Assembly: GCA_934796775.1 (NCBI GenBank)
Contig: CAKVPH010000028.1
Coordinates: 1 to 19,708 of the forward strand
Length of the DNA: 19,708 nucleotides
Origin: an uncultured Clostridia bacterium
GTDB lineage: Bacteria; Bacillota; Clostridia; Christensenellales; Borkfalkiaceae
Direction of reading: 5' to 3'
Below, piece by piece: positions 14,369-19,708 of this stretch. The notes under the pieces were generated by a model. That model saw only the letters and a program-made list of their open reading frames with translations, did not search any database and was not told the DNA's origin. Within the stretch, counting starts at the first letter, position 1; each line of letters begins with the position of its first letter. The translations under genes and the position numbers were made by a program.

Positions 14369-15176
14369 ATTTTTCTATTTCTTTTAATAAATATTTTTCA
14401 GACGTTACGCTGTTATTCTCACCTTCGATAACATAAAATAATTCGCCCCAATTAAGTCCTTCAACCGAAAACGAAGTAATTCTGTTACCAAATAGGTTGT
14501 GTTGCGTTTTTATAAGTTCGCCGTTTAAAAACCATTTTATTTTATTATAATGAAGTGCTTCTATCGTTATTACGCCCTGATAGTTATTCACTTCGATAGA
14601 TAAAATATACGGAGCTTTAAACCACGATGATTCGTTTTCTTTTATTTTAAAAAGCCTCTTTTGGTCGGCATAATGCGTCGCCCGCCAGTCTATACTCGAG
14701 TATGGATCGACGATAAAAGGAATTTTTCGCTCATTGATTTCAAATTCTTCACCAATGATTTTTTTAAGGTTTGCCTTAATATGCCACCTGTAAATACTAT
14801 TTCTTTCCTCATACTTGCTTTTAGCAATTAAAAGCTCCTTTATAAAATCGTTTTCAGTGCAGTTATTAACCGATATAAAATGCTCTTTCGCCTTTTCGCC
14901 ATAACCATTTCTTACCGAATTTTTAAAGTGTATTACACCATGACATTTATTACATATTGCAACAATATTAAGTAATTTTTGTTCTCTTTTATCTACATCA
15001 AACTCCCAAATCTCATGCGCATTTAAATCTAATGTTTTTTCCCTGCATATTTCACAAACTCCATTTGCACGTTCATAACATATTTTTCTTATTTTATCCC
15101 AATCTTTTTTTTGCAAAGTTCTGCTTAAATCATTATTCCAAGCGCCCTTTGGCAACAAGTCAATTTCTAATTTCAT
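14367..15176 (-). CDS. HNH-nuclease-like protein
   Basis: 269 residues. The N-terminal part (about 25-90) is a zinc-bound HNH fold: C41-x2-C44, A-H54-E55-I-W, then C75-x2-C78-H79 and H83 (CNKCHGVIH). The WDKIRKICYERANGVCEIC lead-in and the AHEIWEFD segment are typical of HNH proteins found in phage and accessory regions. The C-terminal ~170 residues look mixed alpha/beta, contain no motif I recognise, and may be a separate target- or partner-binding domain. The protein may cut DNA, though the HNH here could also be structural. SD AAAGGAAGAG; the gene begins 9 bp after the DUF4417 stop and is last in the leftward cassette, followed by a terminator. Confidence 0.8.
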   Translation of the reverse strand: MKLEIDLLPKGAWNNDLSRTLQKKDWDKIRKICYERANGVCEICREKTLDLNAHEIWEFDVDKREQKLLNIVAICNKCHGVIHFKNSVRNGYGEKAKEHFISVNNCTENDFIKELLIAKSKYEERNSIYRWHIKANLKKIIGEEFEINERKIPFIVDPYSSIDWRATHYADQKRLFKIKENESSWFKAPYILSIEVNNYQGVITIEALHYNKIKWFLNGELIKTQHNLFGNRITSFSVEGLNWGELFYVIEGENNSVTSEKYLLKEIEK

Positions 15177-15185
15177 ACTCTTCCT

Positions 15186-15917
15186 TTAAAACTCCGGATA
15201 TAATTCACCGTTTTCGCACCTTTTTATAAACTCAGCAAAACCTATTTTTTTTATAAGTTCTTTTTTGTTATACGGATCAAACGCTAAAATATTTCCTTTC
15301 ATCTCATCAAAAGGATCGCCATAGCAAACAATTAAACTTGGTTCTACTTTTTCCAACATTAAATTATACCCAGGCATAAATCTATTTTTTTCTAAACCGC
15401 GAGTATATGTTGTCACTGCAACAACACAACCTTTCTCTATTCCTTCAAAACAAAAATCGTATGAATCTTCAGACCATGTAATCGTCGGTATTACTTTAAG
15501 TCCTTGATTTTGCCAAAATGCGCCACACCACCGATTTTTAAACACGCTATATATTTTCAAAGCTAAAGGCATGTTATAATACATACTGAATTCAGGAGTC
15601 AAAAGAGCATAATAGTGGTCAATTTTCTCTAACGCAATGTCGGGCTTTGCGTAAACTTCTTCAAACTTCCAATCATAAGTGAAAAAATGTACAGTTTTTC
15701 CAATATCAAAACTTTCCGTTTTAGCTTTAGTATAACAAATCAGATCTATTTTTCTACCGTCGATAAACTGTTTGTGTACCATTGGTATTCCATATTTTCC
15801 GCGTTTTTCAAACTCACATCGAGTAAGCAATGTTTTTTTTCTGGCTTTTTCCTGTTCGTATTCTGATTCTTTATTTTCTATTCCAAAAAAAATTTCCAAA
15901 TTCTTATTTTTTATCAT
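15186..15917 (-). CDS. DUF4417-family protein
   Basis: 243 residues. The sequence follows the pattern of DUF4417 proteins, which are common in phages, plasmids and other mobile DNA of Firmicutes: GIPMVHKQFIDGRKIDLICYTKAK, then KTVHFFTYDWKFEEVYAKP, LLTPEFSMYYNMPLALKIYSVFKNRWCGAFWQNQGLKVIPTITWSE, and FCFEGIEKGCVVAVTTYTRGLE with IVCYGDPFDE near the end. The catalytic function of the family is not known to me. No signal peptide or membrane helix is seen, so it should be cytoplasmic. The ATG has a strong SD (GGGGAG). It lies 40 bp after the zinc-ribbon gene and 9 bp before the HNH gene, inside one operon. Confidence 0.8.
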   Translation of the reverse strand: MIKNKNLEIFFGIENKESEYEQEKARKKTLLTRCEFEKRGKYGIPMVHKQFIDGRKIDLICYTKAKTESFDIGKTVHFFTYDWKFEEVYAKPDIALEKIDHYYALLTPEFSMYYNMPLALKIYSVFKNRWCGAFWQNQGLKVIPTITWSEDSYDFCFEGIEKGCVVAVTTYTRGLEKNRFMPGYNLMLEKVEPSLIVCYGDPFDEMKGNILAFDPYNKKELIKKIGFAEFIKRCENGELYPEF

Positions 15918-15957
15918 ATTCTCCCCTACTTTAACCAGTTTCTTTCACAAGTTTATC

Positions 15958-16401
15958 TTAACAATAATTCGCATCAAACACATCACCCCAAATATCCCGA
16001 ACATATTTACCGTCTATTTTTGCATTTTCTTTAAATTCGGCTCCGTCAGTAAAAAATACGGCGGTTGAACGTCCGTTATTTGTATCGCAATAATCAAATT
16101 CTATTCCGCCTTCGTTATTAGCCCTAAATAAATTGCACTCAAAATTCTTATATTTGAACTGCATTTCTCCATACATGTTAAAGCCGTCCAAAAAATCATC
16201 CAACGACGGTATAAACGGCTTTTTTTCAGCATATAACTTTTTTGCTTTTTCAAGCGAAATTAAATTCGGATAAATAACTGTATTTGAGTTTTTTTCACCT
16301 AAAGAGTTGTTATACCACCCACATTTTTCACACTCACCGTTTATTGGACCGCTTGTTTCATATTCAGTTCCGCAAACTGCGCAAAATCTTTTTCTTTTCA
16401 T
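15958..16401 (-). CDS. Zinc-ribbon protein, possible immunity-type partner
   Basis: 147 residues. The N-terminus carries a zinc ribbon, C7-x2-C10 (CAVCG) and C24-x2-C27 (CEKCGWYNN), of the rubredoxin-like CPxCGW style often seen in small proteins next to polymorphic toxins. It is followed by SLEKAKKLYAEKKPFIPSLDDFLDGFNMYGEMQFKYKN, a helical stretch and then a beta-rich domain with GGIEFDYCDTNNG. No TM segment. SD AAGGAG gives a firm start. It is the second gene of the leftward cassette, 9 bp after the toxin-tip-like gene. That pairing suggests that it neutralises or assists the first product; this is inferred from gene order only. Confidence 0.7.
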   Translation of the reverse strand: MKRKRFCAVCGTEYETSGPINGECEKCGWYNNSLGEKNSNTVIYPNLISLEKAKKLYAEKKPFIPSLDDFLDGFNMYGEMQFKYKNFECNLFRANNEGGIEFDYCDTNNGRSTAVFFTDGAEFKENAKIDGKYVRDIWGDVFDANYC

Positions 16402-16410
16402 AAAAACTCC

Positions 16411-16716
16411 TTACTTAAAATTTTCATCAATATTCCCAGAATCTTCTAATCTAATAGGATTTTTGGAATCAGTTTTCCAAATCCAATGATGATCATGCGG
16501 GAATTTATGATTGTTATGAGAATTATTGTGATCCCAATCTCTATCTAAAACCGCCCTTCCATTTGAATCATACCATCGTTGTTGCAGCAACTTTCCCGTT
16601 TTTTCATCATAAAAATCAGTTCTTGAATTCGGTTCCTCATTCTCAATGGCTTTTATTGATCTACCATACACACCAAAAATCTTCTTAACATTACCGGTTT
16701 GTTTATATGCGCCCAT
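16411..16716 (-). CDS. Small protein resembling a polymorphic-toxin C-terminal tip
   Basis: 101 residues from the ATG at 16714-16716; an in-frame TTG two codons upstream is the only other start before a stop. The central sequence PNSRTDFYDEKTGKLLQQRWYDSNGRAVLDRDWDH followed by a histidine-rich HNNSHNNHKFPHDHHWIW is like short domains at the C-terminal end of secreted RHS/LXG-type polymorphic toxins, which are often found again as free-standing ORFs after truncation. There is no secretion signal here. The gene has a recognisable promoter (16744-16773) but no SD. It could be an orphan toxin tip left from a larger gene, or a real small protein. The next gene starts 9 bp on. Confidence 0.55.
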   Translation of the reverse strand: MGAYKQTGNVKKIFGVYGRSIKAIENEEPNSRTDFYDEKTGKLLQQRWYDSNGRAVLDRDWDHNNSHNNHKFPHDHHWIWKTDSKNPIRLEDSGNIDENFK

Positions 16717-16743
16717 AATCAAACGGACGGTGAATAATCAAAC

Positions 16744-16773
16744 ATTTTAACACACCGTTTTCCCCCATATCAA
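16744..16773 (-). promoter_or_regulatory. Promoter of the HNH/DUF4417 cassette
   Basis: On the minus strand -35 TTGATA (16768-16773, five of six), 18-bp spacer, -10 TAAAAT (16744-16749, five of six). The transcript would start near 16737, about 20 nt before the first ATG and without a Shine-Dalgarno sequence. Confidence 0.6.
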
Positions 16774-16912
16774 GTTTAACTTACTGTTCTAAGCAAAAAT
16801 CGAAAGAGAGTCTTTGTTAAGATTATTCTTCTTTTAATTAAAAAGTCGCAAGTTCTCCGTTAACGGGCAAACAACCAATGCTATACTACAATTATACTAC
16901 GTATTTCTGTTT

Positions 16913-16938
16913 TGTCTACATATGTACGACATTTTTTT
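16913..16938 (+). terminator. Terminator-like palindrome without an upstream gene
   Basis: TGTC-TACATATGTA-c-GACA (perfect 10-bp centre, 4-bp flanks with one bulged C) is followed by seven T residues. There is no rightward gene before it, so it may be a relic or the end of an unseen small transcript. Confidence 0.35.
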
Positions 16939-17037
16939 CATGATTTTTTGTTTAAAAAATTAATTATTCGCAATACAACAACTTATTAGATGATTTTTGT
17001 TTTAATTTGTAATATGCTATAAAAAACAAAATTTTTG

Positions 17038-17181
17038 TAGCAAGTAAAAATCGGAAGTCAACGAAAAAAAATTATCACCGAAAACTTTAACAACACCAAA
17101 AGTCAGACTCAACTTTGAATTTGGCTCTTTTTTTATTTACGCAACAATTTTATCCTTTTTCGTTGATTTCCGGGATTGCTA
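17038..17181. repeat. 144-bp inverted-repeat element (MITE-like)
   Basis: The left arm has TAGCAA (17038-17043) and, after 8 bases, CGGAAGTCAACGAAAAA (17052-17068). The right arm, read on the minus strand, has TAGCAA (17176-17181), three bases, and CGGAAATCAACGAAAAA (17156-17172). The 17-bp block pairs fully as RNA with one G-U. The interior of about 87 bp contains the IS-end-like sequence at 17092-17136. No ORF is inside. Confidence 0.7.
17092..17136 (+). mobile_element. IS-end-like relic
   Basis: ACACCAAAAGTCAGAC here resembles ACCCCAAAAGTTAGAC, the left end of the IS at 19637, matching 12 of 13 bases from CCAAAAGT to AGAC. As in that IS, it is followed by ACTTT..TTGG and a T run then TAT. 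CCAAA/TTTGG (17096-17100 and 17120-17124) can pair ahead of the T run, so it could also act as a terminator. No transposase reading frame follows. Confidence 0.4.
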
Positions 17182-17217
17182 TTTCAACTCGCAGGACATT
17201 TGTTTTTCCGGTGCTAC

Positions 17218-17262
17218 CCCGTTTATGCCGAAAGGCTAAAAATAAATCGGGTTATTTTTTTA
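17218..17262 (+). terminator. GNRA-capped terminator upstream of the pyrR promoter
   Basis: CCCG-TTTAT ... ATAAA-t-CGGG forms the lower stem and GCC-GAAA-GGC (17227-17236) caps it, followed by TTATTTTTTT. It insulates the pyrR promoter, which starts 18 bp on, or ends an unannotated rightward RNA. Confidence 0.7.
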
Positions 17263-17279
17263 AGCTTTAGTTTTTTTGC

Positions 17280-17309
17280 TTGACTTTTATATAAAGTGTT
17301 TGATAGAAT
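17280..17309 (+). promoter_or_regulatory. Promoter of pyrR-uraA
   Basis: -35 TTGACT (17280-17285, five of six), 18-bp spacer, extended -10 TGA-TAGAAT (hexamer 17304-17309, five of six). The transcript should start near 17316, leaving a leader of about 200 nt before the pyrR ATG. Confidence 0.8.
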
Positions 17310-17320
17310 AATTGCAATAA

Positions 17321-17373
17321 GTCTTTAAGCGGATACAGTGATATCCGTTTACGGTACGAGATGCCCGCAAGAC
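17321..17373 (+). promoter_or_regulatory. Structured leader (three-stem aptamer-like region) of pyrR
   Basis: P1 GTCTT (17321-17325) pairs with AAGAC (17369-17373). P2 is a 9-bp hairpin AAGCGGATA/TATCCGTTT (17327-17350) with hexaloop CAGTGA. P3 is GGTA/TGCC (17353-17365) with a 5-base loop. The hexaloop fits the CNGNGA loop of PyrR RNA-binding sites, but the flanking stem differs from the Bacillus consensus. CCGCAAGA (17365-17372), inside P3/P1, is complementary to TCTTGCGG in the terminator at 17432-17439, so P1 and an antiterminator exclude each other. The likely effector is PyrR with UMP; a small-molecule riboswitch is the alternative. Confidence 0.6.
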
Positions 17374-17429
17374 GTAATAAAAATCGCGTTTGAAAATTTA
17401 AGCGCGGAATTTTGATTATGTAAAAGTTT

Positions 17430-17461
17430 AATCTTGCGGATTTATCGCAAGATTTTTTTTA
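17430..17461 (+). terminator. Attenuator terminator in the pyrR leader
   Basis: A 9-bp perfect stem AATCTTGCG (17430-17438) with CGCAAGATT (17446-17454), loop GATTTAT, and an uninterrupted T run to 17461. It lies between the promoter and the pyrR ATG, so transcription of pyrR-uraA requires read-through. Its 5' arm can instead pair with CCGCAAGA at 17365-17372. Confidence 0.88.
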
Positions 17462-17515
17462 TTGTCGGACTAAAACATTTATACTCGGAGTAAAAAAACT
17501 CAACCAAGGGGAAAA

Positions 17516-18055
17516 ATGCAACAAGAAAAAGTTTTAATGGACGAAATGGCGGTAAACCGCGCGCTTAGCAGAATTGCACACGAAATTATTGAAAAAAACC
17601 ACGGGACAAACGACGTTGCGCTAATTGGAATAGTTACGCGCGGCGTTCCTATGGCGGAAATTATTGCTGAAAATATTAAAAAATTTGAAGGCGTAAACCT
17701 TCCCGCAGGAAGCATAGACATATCGCTTTACCGCGACGATATAAAGGAAATTCACCCATCGCCCGTGGTAAACGCCACAAACGTGACGTTTTCGATAGAA
17801 AATAAACACGTTGTGCTGTGCGACGACGTAATTTTTACCGGTCGCACGGTTCGCGCCGCTATAGACGCGCTTTTAAAAATAGGCAGACCTAAGACCATTC
17901 AACTTGCCGTTTTAATAGACAGAGGACACCGAGAACTTCCGATAAGAGCCGACTACGTGGGAAAAAACGTCCCCACCACTTTAAGCGAAATGATAGACGT
18001 AAATTTTATTACGACCGATAAAAAACAGAACGTCCTGCTTTATAATTTAGATTAA
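17516..18055 (+). CDS. pyrR: PyrR: pyrimidine operon attenuation regulator / uracil phosphoribosyltransferase
   Basis: 179 residues, standard PyrR length. The type I phosphoribosyltransferase fold carries the PRPP-binding loop VVLCDDVIFTGRTVRAAIDAL (about 98-118), the upstream GIVTRGVPMAEIIAENI, the DISLYRDD segment, and AVLIDRGHRELPIRADYVGKNVPT near the C-terminus, which is characteristic of PyrR against other PRTases. The protein binds UMP/UTP or PRPP and, in Firmicutes, binds leader RNA to promote termination; it also has weak uracil phosphoribosyltransferase activity (uracil + PRPP to UMP). The leader just upstream contains a terminator with an antiterminator partner, as expected for autogenous control. 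Strong SD AAGGGGA. uraA follows after 111 bp that hold copy C of the 33-bp repeat. Confidence 0.97.
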   Translation: MQQEKVLMDEMAVNRALSRIAHEIIEKNHGTNDVALIGIVTRGVPMAEIIAENIKKFEGVNLPAGSIDISLYRDDIKEIHPSPVVNATNVTFSIENKHVVLCDDVIFTGRTVRAAIDALLKIGRPKTIQLAVLIDRGHRELPIRADYVGKNVPTTLSEMIDVNFITTDKKQNVLLYNLD

Positions 18056-18065
18056 AATAACGCAA

Positions 18066-18098
18066 AAAGTGCGGCTATAAGTTCGTTATCGACACTTT
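18066..18098 (+). repeat. 33-bp intergenic hairpin repeat, copy C
   Basis: Same length and layout as copies A and B: outer AAAGTG/CACTTT, CG/CG with a bulged A, then ATAA/TTAT around GTTCG. It shares CTATAAGT and TTATC with the other copies, and its loop differs by three bases. It starts 10 bp after the pyrR stop, in the gap before uraA. Confidence 0.75.
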
Positions 18099-18166
18099 CA
18101 AACAATAAGAACAACTTAATACAAGACGAGAAAAATAATTAATTTTATACAGGAGATATAAAAATT

Positions 18167-19585
18167 ATGAACTTGACTTATCGTATCAACGAAAAGCCCA
18201 CCTTTATGAAAACGCTCGTTTTCGCACTGCAACAGTTGCTTGCAATACTTGCGGCGACCATTGCCGTACCCGCGGTTATCAACAGTAAGATAGCCGGGGC
18301 GAATATGTCGCAATCGGCAGCTTTGTTCGGCGCGGGCGTAGGCACGCTCATCTACTTACTCTTTACTAAATTTCGCAGCCCGGTTTTCCTTGGTTCTTCG
18401 TTTGCATTCATAAGTTCGATGCTTGCAGCTTTTGCAGGCGGCGTTTCTATGAGCGTTGGCTACTTAGGATTGATTATAGGCGCGACGTTTGCAGGACTCG
18501 TTTACGTTATTATTGCAATAATAGTAAAATATGCGGGCGTAGGCTGGATAAACAAACTTATGCCGGCTGTAGTAATAGGACCTACCGTTTCGATAATCGG
18601 TTTATCTCTTGCTAAAAATGCCGTGGGCGATTTAACGTCGGGCGGATTAAAGTTAGCAAGCGGAACTTCGGTATGCAACTCGTACGTTGCGCTTATCTGC
18701 GGACTTGTAACCTTGTTCACCGTAATAATCTGTTCGGTTTACGGCAAGAAAATGTTTAAGCTTATACCCTTTATTATAGGAATACTTGCAGGCTATGCGG
18801 TTGCGGCAATTTTTTCGGCTATAGGATACGGCGCAAATATAGACGCGCTTAAAGTTATAGATTTTTCGGGCTTTACCCACATGCAATGGTACCCCGACTT
18901 TACTTTTATTGAAGCGTTTAAAGGCGGCTATGATTACGGTAAAATAGGTTCGCTCGGCGCATATATAGCAACTATTGCCGTAGCTTACGCGCCCGTTGCG
19001 TTCGTGGTATTTGCCGAACACATCGCGGACCACAAAAATTTATCTACCATTATAGGAACGGATCTTTTACAGGAGCCCGGTCTGCACAGAACGCTGCTCG
19101 GCGACGGCGTGGGAAGTTTTATAGGCGCAATATTCGGCGGCTGCCCCAACACTACGTACGGCGAATCGGTTGCCTGCGTTGCAATAACCGGAAACGCTTC
19201 GGTTATAACGATAGCATTCACTGCAGTAATTGCAATTTTAGCTTCCTTCTTAGCTCCGTTTGTAACCTTTCTTGCAACAATCCCCTCATGCGTAATGGGC
19301 GGCGTATGCATCACCTTATACGGCTTTATTGCGGTATCCGGTCTTAAAATGATTCAGAAAGTTGACCTTGGTAACAATGCAAATCTGTTTGTTGTTTCGG
19401 TAATTTTAATATGCGGAATAGGTAATCTCGAACTAAAATTCGGCGAAGTTACCGTAACCGCGGTTGCTTGCTCGCTGATACTCGGTATTATAGCAAACCT
19501 TATATGCGGCAAGGCTCAAAAGAAAAATGCTGAAACTCAAGCAAATGCCGACGCGGTAAACAACGACGAACAAACCGCCGCGTAA
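18167..19585 (+). CDS. uraA: Uracil/xanthine permease, NCS2 (UraA) family
   Basis: 472 residues with about 12-14 hydrophobic segments from residue 16 to 450, an integral membrane symporter. NCS2 landmarks are present: ALQQLLAILAATIAVPAV in TM1, VVIGPTVSIIGLSLA, VFAEHIADHK with E284, and GCPNTTYGES with E333. These two glutamates match the substrate-binding and proton-coupling residues of UraA. The tail after about 450 is polar and alanine/asparagine-rich. The neighbour pyrR and its leader attenuator indicate uracil as substrate and repression when pyrimidines are plentiful. SD AGGAG (18151-18155) with the ATG at 18167; no new promoter is obvious in the 111-bp gap, so it is probably co-transcribed with pyrR. 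No terminator is visible before the IS end, 51 bp after the stop. Confidence 0.93.
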   Translation: MNLTYRINEKPTFMKTLVFALQQLLAILAATIAVPAVINSKIAGANMSQSAALFGAGVGTLIYLLFTKFRSPVFLGSSFAFISSMLAAFAGGVSMSVGYLGLIIGATFAGLVYVIIAIIVKYAGVGWINKLMPAVVIGPTVSIIGLSLAKNAVGDLTSGGLKLASGTSVCNSYVALICGLVTLFTVIICSVYGKKMFKLIPFIIGILAGYAVAAIFSAIGYGANIDALKVIDFSGFTHMQWYPDFTFIEAFKGGYDYGKIGSLGAYIATIAVAYAPVAFVVFAEHIADHKNLSTIIGTDLLQEPGLHRTLLGDGVGSFIGAIFGGCPNTTYGESVACVAITGNASVITIAFTAVIAILASFLAPFVTFLATIPSCVMGGVCITLYGFIAVSGLKMIQKVDLGNNANLFVVSVILICGIGNLELKFGEVTVTAVACSLILGIIANLICGKAQKKNAETQANADAVNNDEQTAA

Positions 19586-19636
19586 TAAAAAACAAAATAA
19601 TAAAAAGCTAAACTTAAAGGTCGCAAGAAAATGAAA

Positions 19637-19708
19637 TGCACCCCAAAAGTTAGACAGAGAAGAAAAACTTTTGGAGGTGCATTTTTTATGGCAAAAAAGG
19701 GACAAACA
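19637..19708 (+). mobile_element. Left end of an IS3-family-like insertion sequence (partial)
   Basis: TGCACCCCAAAAGTTAGACAG at 19637 has the TG start and the CCCCAAAAGTTAGACA core seen at the ends of many IS3-group (IS150-like) elements. It is followed within 50 bp by a reading frame beginning like a transposase OrfA. The terminal TGCACC-CCAAAAGTT (19637-19651) is complementary to AACTTTTGG-A-GGTGCA (19666-19681), giving a long hairpin that includes the ribosome binding site. The rest of the element lies beyond the window. Confidence 0.7.
19688..19708 (+). CDS. Start of a transposase OrfA-like gene (partial, cut by right edge)
   Basis: Only seven codons are inside the window (MAKKGQT). The ATG is preceded by GGAGG (19673-19677) at a suitable distance and by an IS3-like terminal sequence. 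MAKKGQ is a common beginning of IS3-family helix-turn-helix OrfA proteins, so the call rests on the start plus the IS end. Confidence 0.55.

Larger units (their letters stand above)
16774..17279. other. Gene-poor stretch with hairpins and an inverted-repeat element
   Basis: About 500 bp of very AT-rich DNA with no supportable protein gene on either strand. It contains a palindromic hairpin followed by T7 (16913-16938), a large inverted repeat (17038-17181) enclosing an IS-end-like sequence, and a GNRA-capped terminator (17218-17262). These parts are described separately. Confidence 0.7.

Noticed and set aside
16700..16768. Short ORFs (MGENGVLKC.. and MFDYSPSV) before the toxin-tip-like gene
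   Set aside because: They overlap the predicted promoter and transcript start, have no SD, and are too short to separate from chance.
17321..17373. Purine, preQ1, THF or guanidine riboswitch
   Set aside because: None of the conserved core sequences of these classes that I know appear in the leader. An ACGA stretch at 17356-17359 recalls mini-ykkC loops, but the flanking bases do not pair as that class requires.
14069..17400. Genomic island integrated at tRNA-Leu with flanking direct repeats
   Set aside because: No duplicate of the tRNA 3' end was found downstream and no integrase gene is present, so an att site is not supported.
6995..18098. CRISPR array
   Set aside because: The 33-bp repeats are kilobases apart and there are no regularly spaced repeats or cas genes.
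18653..19314. Leftward open frames opposite uraA
   Set aside because: These are shadows of the permease coding sequence with low-complexity, non-family-like translations.

Overview
This is chromosomal DNA of a bacterium, most likely a low-to-moderate GC Firmicute of the Clostridia type, possibly an uncultured gut lineage. The evidence is an A-type flavodiiron protein, PyrR next to a uracil permease, mostly strong AGGAGG-type ribosome binding sites, TTGACA/TGnTATAAT promoters and T-rich intrinsic terminators. The species cannot be named from the sequence.

Layout. (1) 1-2951: a two-component signalling locus. A degenerate multi-TM histidine-kinase-like protein and a second membrane sensor, cut by the left edge, run leftward with an ATGA overlap; a NarL/LuxR-type response regulator is divergent. 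(2) 2978-6910: a large CvpA-like membrane protein with an internal 92-residue repeat follows the regulator, then after a terminator a monocistronic flavodiiron protein (FprA type). (3) 7044-13171, all leftward: two 115-residue paralogous winged-helix plus TM proteins, then uvrB, uvrA and a small two-TM protein translationally coupled to uvrA. (4) 13370-13897: an FMN nitroreductase-family protein divergent from tRNA-Leu(GAG) at 14069-14153. (5) 14160-17262: an accessory-looking AT-rich segment with a compact leftward four-gene cassette (short toxin-tip-like protein, zinc-ribbon protein, DUF4417 protein, HNH protein), its own promoter and terminator, then a gene-poor stretch with inverted repeats and an IS-end-like relic. 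(6) 17280-19585: a pyrimidine salvage locus, pyrR-uraA, behind a long structured leader that ends in an intrinsic terminator with a matching antiterminator. (7) 19637-19708: the left end of an IS3-family-like insertion sequence, cut by the window edge.

The most unusual signals are: a 33-bp hairpin-forming intergenic repeat present three times, each time directly 3' of a gene and with complementary changes in its arms; the pyrR leader, which looks like a three-stem aptamer with a switchable terminator; the HNH/DUF4417/zinc-ribbon cassette; the paralogous membrane-anchored winged-helix pair ahead of uvrBA; and a nested inverted-repeat element at 17038-17181. No CRISPR array, rRNA or complete prophage was seen. 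All family calls come from reading motifs, not from database searches.
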